Source: Apostichopus japonicus (lineage: Eukaryota > Echinodermata > Holothuroidea > Aspidochirotida > Stichopodidae). From it: a DNA stretch of 64,000 nucleotides. The notes under the pieces are model-generated. The model had not been told where the DNA came from. It ran no database searches and saw only the letters and a list, made by a program, of their open reading frames with translations. Position numbers and translations under genes: made by a program. Position 1 is the first letter of the stretch. The number at the start of each line of letters is the position of its first letter. Shown here piece by piece: positions 51,150 to 62,265 of this stretch. The DNA lies in contig NC_092568.1 of NCBI RefSeq assembly GCF_037975245.1, positions 23,028,501 through 23,092,500 on the forward strand, given 5' to 3'.

Positions 51150-51639
51150 GTGGCGTAGCCAAAGGGTGGCCTGGGGGGAAACGTATAACCCCCCATATAA
51201 GATTTGTAGCGTTAAAAAAAACTAAGATATAACTTTTTTACAAAGGACAAAACGTATTATGTTCATTAAAACTTTCCACCGACCATCACAATAAGCAGTT
51301 GTTTTCTCACTAACAAGGACATAGAGGCCCCATCGTGAACCTCTAGTGCTTAAACTTCACTACTACCATGCATGAATTTATATTTAAATTTCAACACTCT
51401 TATTTAAAACATTTTTAAAGCAAAAGGGTTAATTTCAAATTTTTGGTATAACTTTTTTATCGGCCTCAATAAAAACATAAATATCGGACAGACTAAGCCA
51501 AAAAATATTTGAACATATAGTTACTTCAAGTTGCAAAATATAGCACCAGATTGCATCTAAGGACCCTTAATTACTAAAAATTTCTCAAAGGGGATGGGGA
51601 CACACCCTTAGACCCCTCCCTCACTCCTTACTGCCAGTA
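51150..51639 (+). mobile_element. hAT-like element, left end clear, right end eroded
   Basis: Begins CAGTGGCGTAGCC (51,150-51,162), the same terminal style as the element at 723-1074, followed by G-rich then C-rich sequence. It contains GCACCAGATTGCATCTAAGG at 51,543 and a downstream G-rich/C-rich arm, the shared internal module. A right TIR is only weakly matched near 51,629-51,639 and no target duplication is evident. The decayed LINE begins within a few bases, so one may have truncated or inserted into the other. Confidence 0.5.
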
Positions 51640-51645
51640 ACATGT

Positions 51646-52797
51646 GGGGTGCCAAAGGTGACAATTCTGCACGACCCGTTTGCTTTGTTTATTAATGATG
51701 GGTCAAATTGTTAATAATCGCTCAGCGGACATGTACATGCAGATGATACAATATTTCACATTAAAGGCAAGTATATAGATGGTTTTAATACCAAACTTGA
51801 TGAGGATATGGTCAATGTTTGCAAATGGTGTAAGAAAAATAGATTGCTTATAAATAGTAATAAGACTAAGAGCATGTTGATTGGTTCAAGACAAAGGATG
51901 AAATCCATTCAAAGTAACAAAAAATTAATTATTGCCGGCGAAGATTCTGTAATTGAAAGTGTATGCTGCGAAAAAAAATTGGGAGTAAAAATCGACAATG
52001 AATTATCTGGGAGTGAAAAAGTCGATTCTGTTTGCAAGCTCGTTACCAATAGATTGGCTTTACTTTGACGTATAAAACCACTCATTGATACCAATACTTG
52101 TATTCTATTTTATAATGGATATATTTTACCGATGTTTGAATGTTGTAGTTTAGTATGGAGCAAGAGTAATGCCACAAAGTTCTCAGACTAAGTCGTCCAC
52201 AGAGAGCTGCAGCAAGAATTATTCTCAATGCAACATTTGATGATCAATCTGAAGACGTTTTAAAAAATATTGAACTGGTCCTCACTCGAAAAAAACGTTT
52301 AAAATGCGAAAGATTGACTATAGTATATATAGGTCTTAAAATGGTCTGGCTCCACAGTACCTGACACGAATAATATACAAAATCACTCCCTCAGGTCCAC
52401 CACACCAAATAATTTATTCTCCGAGGGTACACATGGTGATACCCAGTATCATCAGAAATCATTTTCATATGTTGCTGCTAATGAGTGGTACGAGTTATCA
52501 AAGGACTGTAAGAATGCCAACTCCTTAAATACCTTTAAACGTTTTATAAAGGACTTTAACGTATTTCTTATGCTCTTTATTTTATATCATTGATTATTCC
52601 ATGTTGTATTTTTATAGTCAATTTTGTTGTTTTCTTTTCTTTTCATTTTCGCCTTATTGTTTTCGTTTGTATTCTATATTAGTTTAATCATGATTATATT
52701 ATTTTATTCTACTTGTAGTCTTTATATTTCTGAGGGCCTCGGGGAAAGATTAGCTTAACGCTTACCGAGTATACGATTTAATGTGAAATAAAGAAAT
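51646..52797 (+). mobile_element. Decayed 3' part of a non-LTR retrotransposon (LINE)
   Basis: Reverse-transcriptase remnants occur in order in one frame: GVPKVTILHDPFALFIND (51,646 onward; equivalent to the GxPQGSxLGPLLF motif), a degenerate catalytic box HADDT (where YADD is expected), then CKKNRLLINSNKTKSM. Downstream come FYNGYILPMFECCSLVWSK, a frame change, RAAARIILNATFDDQSED, and ANSLNTFKRFIKDFN, the usual C-terminal landmarks of CR1/Jockey/L2-type elements. In-frame stops at about 51,709 and 52,066 and at least one later frameshift show it is dead. The 3' UTR ends near 52,797 with AATAAAGAAATCAACAAAAA. The 5' part, including the endonuclease, is missing. Confidence 0.85.
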
Positions 52798-55487
52798 CAA
52801 CAAAAATTGTGCATTAGGCCTTTCGGTTTAATCCACGGTATGTTCCGAAAATTTCGCTAACTAGGCTAGGATACAGACCGTTAACATTTTATTCAATTTG
52901 ACCAATCAGTGGCCAAGTTTCACTTTCTATTTTAAATGGTTAGAATTTGAACTGGAAAGCTGGTAAGTGTTGCTAAATAAATAATTGACAATTGACTAAA
53001 TTAAAAGTTTCAATGTATTTTCTCATTAAAAAAGTTACCTTCAAATTTACTGAGAAGATTGATTTGGAAATCGGTCATTTTTCTTCTTTTTACTTGTTAT
53101 GCAACTTCAGCTATAATTAATGTGACGTGAGGGTTGTTAACATAAATATCCTGCTTAAAAATGATTTTAACTTATGAACGGTTTTTCAATGTTTGCCCTC
53201 CTCAGACCTCACAAAATGTTCCGCCCCCATATTTCTCATTTGTATCATTACAGAGGAATACAGCTACATGCAGCTGCTTATTTGCAGTATGCGAAGCTTG
53301 TAATAATCTGAACTAAATAATTCGTCTATAAGAAGCGATCCGCAAACGTTATGTCCACGACCCAAGATCTTATATAAGAACTGAGCCAGAACCAGAGCCA
53401 GATCCCAAGCCCTCAGAATCAATGCTCAACATACAAAACAGCCATAAATAGCCTAGAATATGGACGTAAAAATATAACTTAATCCATTCCGTCGACCAGT
53501 TGCGAAAATTGTATGAAAAAAACTGTCTGACGTCTGAAGAAATTCCAAGACCAATGGAAAACTTTTTGTGACCCATCTTTACGGCGGGCTCAAAAGTTAC
53601 GGAGCGTCATACTATACAGTCAAAGTTAAAGAAACATACCACATAATATAACACAGGTTATCAATTGTTGTCAACGGAAAGTTATCATTTTGGTAATTGT
53701 TCCTCGTGGTTCCCGTTTGACATATTCCTATGGTCAGGGGCAGCGGAAGGGGGTTCAACCGGGAGGGGTGCAGACATCGGGAAGCATTGGAAAGCATGAT
53801 TTAAATTTGAGGGCTGAGTGCAAACTACAAAGTTATTTCAAACCTTTCCAACAAAATGGACTCTTTGTGCATTCCGTATACAATAAATTCCAGTTGTGAA
53901 ATGATTTTCAACAGAAAGGCACATATTAATTACTTATTACTTATGAAAAGGACCACTTTGAGGTTGTTTTCACAAAACTAGAAGCTGAACACGTGACCTC
54001 TGCGTTATCTAGCTCCGCTCTTAATTCAGTTGGCATGCAGTACGCGAGCAACTTGATGCGCAAACACCATCTGTTCAACGAAAACCTAAACATTATTGTC
54101 CATCTCCCAACACTTAAGATTGTCTATTCATCGTTTTATGTCTATCTTAACTACAAGGACTCAGGCCCAGCCTTGAGATTGGGGGAAGGGTGGGTAGTGG
54201 GCCAGGAGTCGAACCACTTGTACAGTCGCGTTGAAATCTCAGCATGTGACGGCACTGCGTACGCCCTTTCGTGCATTTTGTTAACAATGATTGGGTCCCG
54301 CAGGTGTAAGAATGCTAACAGTGATTCATTTTAATCCATACATATATCTTGCTGAAATGCGGTAAGTCACCCGAAAAACAAGATTACAATATCACACTCC
54401 ATCATGCACCAGTTTCGTCGAAGGACTATAGGACTCTCCATTCTTCTACTTTTCTAGATATTTTTCAAACAACGTATCAAGCCGTAATCCAACACAGATC
54501 GTATGTCTTTCTCAGATATAATGACTGAATATCATACTTAACTCTCGGAAACACATAATGTTGGAGGAAAAAATGATGGTAAAGATATACTAATAGAGCT
54601 TTGCATAACACATCCGAGAGAACGTAACGATGGTAGATTACCACTATAGTCCTCACATATTAAATAACTGAATAATAATAATAATAATAATGCACTAAAT
54701 TACTTCACTGAAAATACAACCAACAAACAGTATATAACTATTATGTCCCCTTCTCTTTCATTGTGCCAGTGGTTGTCTTATACAAATGGGGTGAATTATA
54801 TTTCGTTTTCTTATGGGAGAGGAACCCCATACCCCCTGCATAGAAGTCGGCTTCAACGGCCCCATGGCCACACCCCTCCTTTATAAAATCGTTCATTCGC
54901 TTCAGACAATTTCATAAAGGCACAGACCCTACCGAAACCAGTTGAGGGAGATTTAAAATTTGGCCCCACTCCACCTTTGCAATCTCGTGCATGCCATTGA
55001 TAAAAAATCAAACTTGACTTTGATTTATGTCCCCCCACCCCACGGGGGGCGCATATTAAACAACTCAGGATTTTCACAACCATGAATATTGAATTATAGT
55101 CCACGTTTATAAGTGGCCAAGAAAATACGAAATGAGAATAGGCTTCCAGAGAATAGAAAGACAATTTTTCTTCACATTCCAGTTTTACACTCCTTTATTT
55201 TCCATGAAAAAGCTGACGACACTCGTACAAACTGATGATTTTCGCTCTTAAAAGTTTCTCTAATAATCATGGATATCGATAGCAGTATAGTATGTGTTTA
55301 AAACAAAAGTGTTGATTTCACCCAGAAATGAAGAAGAGGAAAGTTTACCTATAGCAGCTTCTGTGCTCTCGATTTGGCGCTTTATTAAACAAAAATAAGA
55401 AAAAGAGCTCAACGGACATTATGGTCTTTATTTAGTGGAATATTAAAGTGTTGTATGTCATCACCTAATATCATACTACTTATGCCC
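52798..55487. other. No gene seen
   Basis: AT-rich DNA. It contains a CCAGA(A/G)C-type short repeat (53,385-53,404), a patch at 53,735-53,775 resembling the G-rich start of hAT-like elements, an isolated B-box-like sequence on the minus strand near 54,212, an (ATA)n run at 54,672-54,692 and C/G-rich patches around 54,820-55,050. A 113-codon frame at 53,993 has no ATG start and no recognised domain. Confidence 0.45.
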
Positions 55488-55720
55488 ACATGTACCAAGT
55501 ATTAACCAACAACTGTATTCCAAGTTTGGATATAATCTGAGTTAAGGTTGTGGAGTTCTTGCAATTTTAAAATATTGGCCCCTCCTAAACAAATTGGGCC
55601 CGATCAAGTTTTGCGCCTACATTGTCCCAATAATATTTGGCCCACACAAAGTGGCCCAAAAGTGGCCCAAAATTGAACCCCCAAAATTGTGTGCTCAAAT
55701 GGTCCCAAATATAAAGAATA
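55488..55720. repeat. Dispersed repeat, copy 2, with blocks in swapped order
   Basis: The conserved block (55,488-55,568: ACATGTACCAAGTATTAACC ... TTAAGGTTGTGGAGTTCTTG) comes first here, followed by the GGCCC/GGGCCC-rich block (55,577-55,720). In the copy at 48,978 the order is reversed. A following segment (55,920-56,000) with GTGACGGACGCC looks like further repeat DNA. Confidence 0.6.
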
Positions 55721-57995
55721 TGTCCCCAAATACTATTGAGGAGCAATGGATGACATTCCTCGTAAGCTACGTATTGTAAATTGTACCGACTACTTTCAAG
55801 AACAATTGAACTGTTATATGATTAACCAAAATGCTTGCTGAGTAAGGGAGAAGTATTAGAACTCCACTTGAGCATTCCCTTTGTAATCTCAATTGACCTT
55901 TGACCTTGCTTTAGTATACATATTTGGCGCAGGTGTGACAGGGAATAGTGACGGACGCCCGGACACTCATTACTGCCACACAGGCACCATCGAGTTCGTC
56001 AGAAAACCCAGTAAACAAATGTACTACCAACCCAATAATGGTAAGAAAGCAAGCGACTGGATTTCATAATTTTTATCCCACTTAACCTTGATGTACTTGG
56101 GAATGGGAGGGTTTTTCACAATGCAACAACCCACCCCCCCCCCGGACCCTCATCATTCCGTTGTTGTTTTACTGTAAATGGTTGCCTGTAAATGAGTGGC
56201 ATTCTGATTCACCGCCATGGCTTAAGCTCCTTTAATGTGCAACGTCAATGGAAGTCAAAGTGGACAAAGAATTTACTTATTTTGCATTTTATTATAAACA
56301 GATAAAGCAATAACGGAATAATGGAAGTCAAAGTGGACAAAGGATTTACTTATTTTGCATTTTATTATAAACAGATAAAGCAATTACATCTTAAGTTGAT
56401 TGCTTATACTGTTACAAAGGGTATTTTACAATAAATGCTTACTTATTGAACAATGTTACCAATGTTAGGAATGAGAAAATACTGTCCACATCAATGGGAT
56501 GATACTGAGGATCACAAAATAAGATGGAACGCTAAGTAAAACTGATGGAAAATTACTTTACATTACTTGTACTTACGGCGACAAAGATTGCTTCAATGCC
56601 TATTTGAAGTTGCACAGCAACTTTGCCAATACTAACTGGTGTTTATTCAAATAAGATTCTGTCCACACTAAGTTGATAGACTCCTAAGACTTGTGCACCA
56701 TTAAAAAGGTTAATCAGCAAATTCAAGTTAATAAATTTGATTGGAGTCTCATACCTTCATTATTTCTTCACTCGGACACTTTTCATCGTTGTATTAAAAT
56801 GACTGAAAACAAATGGATTTTTTGTTTGGGTACTATGTTACCTGGTTAACAGGAAATGACATTTCATGCCTAAATCATCAAATTTTAAGACATTTTAAGC
56901 CTGCCAGCCATCATTCAATAATAGTGTTTTGGGTTTGATCACTGGAATCAATTGATTACTGACGTTTTAGCAAAAGTATACTATTATTGCTCAAAATATT
57001 CTTGCAATTATGCAACCTAACATGAACCGGGATATTTTCCTTCTTCTTAAATCTAAGAATACTAATAACAAAGAAATGTAGAATTAAATATGATTCTGAA
57101 CAATTTGTCATCCTGAGAGTGGTGTAATTAGTATCAATCATACCAAACATCAAAGAAAGACTTATTCCTAAATATTACACAAATTAATCTTAATAATTCT
57201 CAATGAAAAGTACATTTTGCAGTTTAAGCTAGCGAGCTGCATTTTTTTTGGCATATAGCACAGTTCAAAGATTAAATAAACAGTTGCTTTCAGAAAATTA
57301 ACTCAAGGATGACAAAATAATCAGTTTCAGAAGCTAGCATGCAGCACAAACAACTCACAGTTTCCAATGACTGAGGATGTAAGCAGGATTCAGGATCTGG
57401 TCTCCAATAATCTTTAATCATTACAGTGACACAACACTTTGTCTGCAGCTCTAATGTTACATACAAAGTTGGTATCTTTCACTAAACTTCAGTAGACCTT
57501 GGTTATAAAAAAAGAAGATAAGGATAATAAGCCCAATTTTGTCAATACTCAAATAGTCCAACAAACTTTAATTAGTCCAGTAAAATACTGCTAAACTAAA
57601 TTCAGGGAGTAGTGTTATCGTTCACATTTTGTGTGGAAATTTTGAAGGAACTGAGTTTTTGTTTCTTCGAAAATACTACATACATGTGTGGTTCCCTGTA
57701 TACAAAAAAAGAAAAAGAGCTATACATCTTTAAATTTAACCACAAGTTCAAGAAGGTTTTCAACTTTCACAAGCAACCACCCAAATTCAACAGATGCCCA
57801 ATATGCAGCCTGACTTTTACCGTTAACAATTTCAGCATGGAAAACTAGTGTCGCTTAAACGTAACATGGCTATGTTGATTATGTATATGACAAACGTTGT
57901 CACTTTTCGTCTGAGTAAATTAAAAATAAAGCTGATAAGCTGATGGCGGTACTGTACTTCATGTTGAAATAATTGCAGTACATACGTCACTTAAA
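55721..57995 (-). other. Region downstream of BANF1; no other gene seen
   Basis: Holds the probable BANF1 3' untranslated region (below 57,996 on the minus strand). ATTAAA-type polyadenylation hexamers on the minus strand lie at about 57,411-57,416 and 57,566-57,571, and AATAAA at 56,642-56,647; which is used cannot be told. A recent 73-bp tandem duplication lies at 56,247-56,386. A 78-codon plus-strand frame at 57,612 has no known domain. Confidence 0.45.
56247..56386 (+). repeat. Recent 73-bp tandem duplication
   Basis: The first unit starts AATGGAAGTCAAAGTGGACA at 56,247 and the second starts at 56,320. Over the shared 66-67 bp only about one difference is visible (AAAGAATT versus AAAGGATT), so the duplication is young. 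Confidence 0.95.
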
Positions 57996-58834
57996 TCAAA
58001 GGTGAATTTCAGCATACTTCATCAAACAGTTGAAGCAATCAGTTGCTTGTTTATGATTAGCATCTGCTGTTTCTTTCAGCCACTTGGTAAATTTTTCCTG
58101 GCTTTGATGAAGTACCAGAAACTGACCGTAAAGAGTCTTTGCCTGGAAGAGATTAAATAACAACAAAAAAACCCTCATTAAAACAAGACAAAAAGAAAGT
58201 AACCTGTAATTCTGTAAAGCTGGTGGGAAAAAAACAAAAATGTGAGAAAACCATCCCCTCCCCGTTAACAAGTACTACTTTACCCTTTCAATGAGGAACA
58301 GGATCTGTTAAGACTTATGTCATGTTGTGGAACAACTGTTTGTAAGAGCAAAGCTATACAGATGCTCTACATATGTGTAATCCCACATAATTCTGTACCA
58401 TTACAAAGGTTTGTATACAGTTTCCGCTGTCATAGCGTTTCTGTCAAAATGTGTGTGCTTACTCAAACATTATCAAGTGTACATGTAGTTATGATAGACA
58501 AGTTGATGACAAAGCATAAGGGTCGAAATAATCCTTCATTGCTCAGTGGCCACTCGTATCAGTAATATGTCTACACTAGGGGGCTCCTACTGGTTCTTGG
58601 TAAACAGTAGGCTACTTGCTATCTATAGTTTCAACTCCTAGATTGGCAGTGAAACATCACATATGTCTGCCAAGGATAACTGAACACTTGTATTAAACGT
58701 AGTTTACTTACCAAGCCGAAGCCGTTCTCCGTTAGTGTCTCTCCATGAACTTTTCCAATCCCTGCTAAGTTCGTAACAGGCTTGTCACCCATTGGCTCTC
58801 CAACAAATTCACGGTGCTTCTTTGATGTAGACAT
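57996..58834 (-). CDS. BANF1: Barrier-to-autointegration factor (BAF), two coding exons
   Basis: BAF is a small dimeric protein that binds double-stranded DNA without sequence specificity. It also binds LEM-domain proteins, lamin A and histones, and condenses chromatin for nuclear envelope reassembly after mitosis. Coding exon 1 is 58,834-58,712 (41 codons: [20 protein letters not shown], then [21 protein letters not shown]) and ends at a consensus donor GTAAGT. Coding exon 2 is 58,142-57,996, preceded by TCTCTTCCAG, and gives 48 codons (starting [18 protein letters not shown], with [20 protein letters not shown], ending KYAEIHL) plus TGA. The 569-bp intron is phase 0. The total is 89 residues, the standard BAF length. 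The helix-hairpin-helix core LAGIG, the GQFLVL strand/helix and the DCFxCL motif are intact. An acceptor (TTTTGCAG) 12 bases upstream of the ATG shows that at least one non-coding 5' exon exists. No in-frame defect is seen. Confidence 0.95.
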
Positions 58835-58846
58835 TATGGAAAAAAT

Positions 58847-59836
58847 CTGCAAAAGAGTGATTTATATCCTGTCATGTAATTGTTCTCAGCTTTATATTAA
58901 TCAAAGCCTATTAATAAAGGAAATTGACTTAGTCCTATCACCCCCCGCCCCCCAGGCACCACCCCGTCCCACGTACTTTGAGTTATAGATGTCCACGTTA
59001 GGGGTGCCACGTCGACTTCTGCTCGATAGAGTAAGAAAGTTAAACAATACTTGTAGGTAAGCTATGGAGATTTGTTGCATCAAAAATAGAGAATTTGTCC
59101 ACATCTTACCAAGTAAACGAAAAAAGCTAGATTGGGGTCGAACTTTCAGACCCACTTCCAGCCTATGGGACTGAAAAGTGTAGCTAGTATAAGAGGCATC
59201 TGCCAGTCACTTTTGGCAACAGAAACCTGTGCATTGTTGGAAAGGTAATGAAATGAGGTTTCCCATTTTTTTTATAATTGAGCTATAACTACGTATGTAT
59301 ATATGCAAATAAGATCATTATAGATACACTGTACTTTGCTTTGCCAATATTAAATTATTTTGATGAAATCTTCTGGATTTCTGATAGCTTGATGAGTTCA
59401 AGACAAGTTATTTTATTAGTAAATATATTTGATGTTTGAATGCAAGGTATATGACTGAATTTTCGACTTTTTGTTAAATTTCATTCGCGAATAAATTATA
59501 TTTTACCCCCTCACATGAATCCCTCCCCATAGCAACATCTATGTAATGTTAACGGTTACGACAGTAAAGTAGGACAATTTTCAACCAAATTTACCTCTCT
59601 GTAGTAATCTGCACCATGCTTCCCCCCCCCCCCCCCCCCACCTGTACTTTTCAGCTTACCTCCTTGGTATTGACAAGCTCGGTAATATAAACTCATTTAT
59701 AGATGTACATTACATCCAGATATACACATTAAATAGACCTATACTCACTAGTCCCTCCATCAAGCTTGAGACAGTGAAATATAAAACAATCCAACCAGTT
59801 CTAACCCTAATTGAAGCCTTCTCCCTCCCCACTCCT
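58847..59836. other. Probable BANF1 5' intron sequence, no other exon certain
   Basis: Sequence upstream of the ATG-containing BANF1 exon. A minus-strand donor-like GTAAGA at 59,109-59,104 could end an alternative 5' exon. An 18-base C run lies at 59,622-59,639. Confidence 0.45.
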
Positions 59837-60019
59837 CTATATGGTGGTAGTGATGGCTTCATCATCAGAACCTTTATCAGATTCAGCGATGTCTTCGTTC
59901 TCCATATTCAACGCCTGGATAGTCAAATTGTCCACAAAAAGGAGATATAAAGCCTCCTCGGCGCCGAAGTATTTGAAAGCAATTTTGTAACGTAAGGCAT
60001 TATATAAAGTGGCATAGGC
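59837..60019 (-). CDS. Unidentified 60-codon open frame, possible terminal exon
   Basis: Read on the minus strand from 60,019 to the TAG at 59,839-59,837. The sequence starts AYATLYNALRYKIAFKYFG and continues AEEALYLLFVDNLTIQAL, then an acidic tail NMENEDIAESDKGSDDEA. It has no ATG at the left edge and is preceded by an AG (in TAG), which would be a weak splice acceptor with little pyrimidine tract. The alternation of a hydrophobic/basic part and an acidic, Ser/Asp/Glu-rich C terminus looks like a real protein end, possibly a domesticated or transposon-derived one. No family was recognised. It lies between the BANF1 coding exons and its possible promoter on the same strand, so it may be an independent gene's last exon or a fossil. 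Confidence 0.3.
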   Translation of the reverse strand, partial: AYATLYNALRYKIAFKYFGAEEALYLLFVDNLTIQALNMENEDIAESDKGSDDEAITTTI

Positions 60020-60647
60020 CTACTCCTATTAGCGTCTATATCAATCCGCCCGAATGTTCTACCTCAGGATAAGTAAAAAAAAGCAGCCGGAGAACAACGT
60101 TTTTGATATCTTATCAATTAGGATCTGGTTTTCTGTTGCTTGGATGTTGAAGAGCTTGAATGAAAGTACAAGTGGGTGGGTGAATTGAAGCATTTTTAGA
60201 CCCCTTTAGCCTGCCTAGGAGCAGCGTACGAAAATGGTTTACTACTGAGTAAAGAGGTTTGTTTACAAGTGACGAAAACGTCAGGCTCACGTATAGCACA
60301 AAATCTTCACGGTCATGATATAAGAAATTGATAATGCCAGGAAAGGCCAACTTGACAGCTATCCAGTGTTAAAAGCGTTTAGCTAGTGAGAACTTCTATC
60401 TAGACTTAAACACCACATTACTTTTGTAATTTAGTGTGTAAATCAATGGGGCTTTAAATGGGCGTATGGTACCCTATAAGTAATTTCATTTGTATATAAG
60501 TTGTGTGAGTGTGTGTTTCACACGTAAGGTGCACTTAACACAGTAGTAAGGAAGTGTTTTAAAATTCATAGATTCCCTTTCTTATCCCGCTTCGTTTGAT
60601 TATACTTTCTTTAGAGTCGCTGTCAATTGAAATGTAGATAAGCTTAC

Positions 60648-60820
60648 CAAATCATTTTCGTAACTTGTCGTGGTTACAAGTACTAGTTAAAAAAAGTCGT
60701 GTCTTTTATTCTTTTAAAGCATATCATCAGAGTTTTCTGATAAAGAAATAGGAAACTTAGTTCACAAGCTAAATATTAAGAACATAGACCGAGACGCCAT
60801 TTTGTGAATTTTCATTTCGC
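60648..60820 (-). promoter_or_regulatory. Candidate BANF1 promoter-proximal region and non-coding exon 1
   Basis: On the minus strand CAAAATGGCGTCTCGG (complement of about 60,788-60,803) matches the YY1-type AANATGGCG element common just downstream of start sites of housekeeping genes. A donor GTAAGC follows at 60,647-60,642. Together they could form the non-coding first exon required by the acceptor 12 bases before the BANF1 ATG, with an intron of about 1.8 kb. No TATA box is evident. Other upstream donors (59,109; about 59,663) are alternatives. Confidence 0.25.
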
Positions 60821-61256
60821 AGCGACTATGAGTAGTACAAGGCACACTTGTATATATTGTTATGAAATAGTAATACCATCTCTTTGATGTTACCGAAAAA
60901 CTCCATCGAGACACCTTACGGGCCTCTTATGTATTTATCTAGGTCATGGATTCAGTTTTCCCACGAGAAGTTTTTAACTATCTTATTGAATCTTGGTACA
61001 GGGCCTTTTCCCAAAATAGATTCCATTATGTCTGTGGAACATTCGAGAAGGTTCTCTCACGTGGTATGGAAGTTTCCATAGAAAGGGGATGGACTTCCAA
61101 ACTCCCAACCAATCAGGGCAGATCAGTGCCAGCGCACTTATTTTTATATCGTTAAGTTAATACAGGATGGTCAGGTCATTGGCTGCCTACTGATTATGCG
61201 CAGTGAGATTTTATGGAAGTACGGTTTAAAAGGAAAAGGAGGCCGAAAGATTCTCC

Positions 61257-61340
61257 ACTTGATCAGCAAATTTATCACTCCGTCAGCAAGTTTATGACTT
61301 GATCAGAAAATTTATCACTCCGCCGAAAGTTCATCACTCC
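61257..61340 (+). repeat. Short degenerate tandem repeats (TGATCAGNAAATTTATCACTCCG)
   Basis: Four degenerate units of about 17-23 bp with the core CA(A/G)(A/T)TT(T/C)AT(C/G)ACTCCG occur in a row. They are followed by GTCAA repeats (61,362-61,376). They lie 5' of the retrotransposon's primer-binding site and might be U3 repeats of its LTR, or flanking host DNA. Confidence 0.6.
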
Positions 61341-61610
61341 CTCTAATTGTTTAATTGACGGAGTCAAGTCAAGTCAAATCATTGTAATTTAGTTTTATTT
61401 GTTAAGAGAATCGACAGAGAAGAAATTATACCGAATCATTAATCAAATCCTATCTCGTCAAATTGTTTTTCTGTGAACTCATTGTTTTCGCCCGTTCTGA
61501 CATCTCCTGAAGAAGCATAAATACGGCATCAAGATATCCCAGTACCTTTCTATCGCGAGTCCCGATATAGTTTTTACTATCGGAGGAGCCGGGCTCGTCA
61601 CAATATTACA

Positions 61611-61623
61611 TGGTGGAGATCGG
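61611..61623 (+). other. Putative primer-binding site of the LTR element
   Basis: TGGTGGAGATCGG begins with TGG immediately after an LTR-like ACA end, as expected for minus-strand priming by a host tRNA. The tRNA species was not identified. Confidence 0.55.
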
Positions 61624-62265
61624 TTGCTTTCTTCAGGAACAAAACGGTAACGGAACTTTTCACAACTTTCGTTCGTTACGTTCAATAACGAACAGGAGGA
61701 TTTTTTGGGCCCGAAGACCTAACGAGGAACACAACGCGTTCACGAAGTAGCCTAACATACACACTCTACGAGGGAAGTCAACCTATACTAGCCTAAGTCT
61801 GTACACCGGAACCACTGATCTGTACACTAACGTTAATCAACCCAGCATGCAGTTCGCGTTTGAACATTCGCGCAACCAATACGTAGAATACTACAGCTCT
61901 AAACATCAGAACTGAACATTTTCGCGATCTAAGCCTCTACCCGATGTTAACGGCGAACGAATCTGCAGTTACTACGAGATGTAGGCCTACCTGCTACTAT
62001 CTACTACTATATTACTACTAACCGAGGGACTTCAGTCATCGTTTGCAGTTCCACTACCAGTTCTTAGTTAAACTTAAGGGTGAGTGAAATCATGCCAATT
62101 TGTATCCCAACCCCGATTTGAGATCAGAGTGTACCGATAAGTTATTTTAATCGTGTCCATGTATTGCATATTTGTTATTTGTATTTAATTGCGGTCGATA
62201 GTGTGTTCAAATTAGGTATAGGCTCATGTTGTATACTCGTAACCAGCCTAATTGTATGCGGCATA

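Noticed and set aside
54196-54260. Possible second tRNA-like element (B-box-like GGTTCGACTCC on the minus strand)
   Set aside because: No convincing A box at the right spacing and no related copy in the window.
53993-54334. 113-codon frame
   Set aside because: Starts at GTG rather than ATG, has no recognised domain and no splice or promoter context.
57612-57848. 78-codon plus-strand frame with CPIC motif
   Set aside because: A single CxxC pair without a zinc-finger context, lying antisense to the likely BANF1 3' UTR.
60884-61155. Overlapping 65- and 69-codon plus-strand frames upstream of the LTR element
   Set aside because: Two frames open over the same sequence, neither with a recognised domain; could be 5' flanking DNA of a divergent gene but no support was found.
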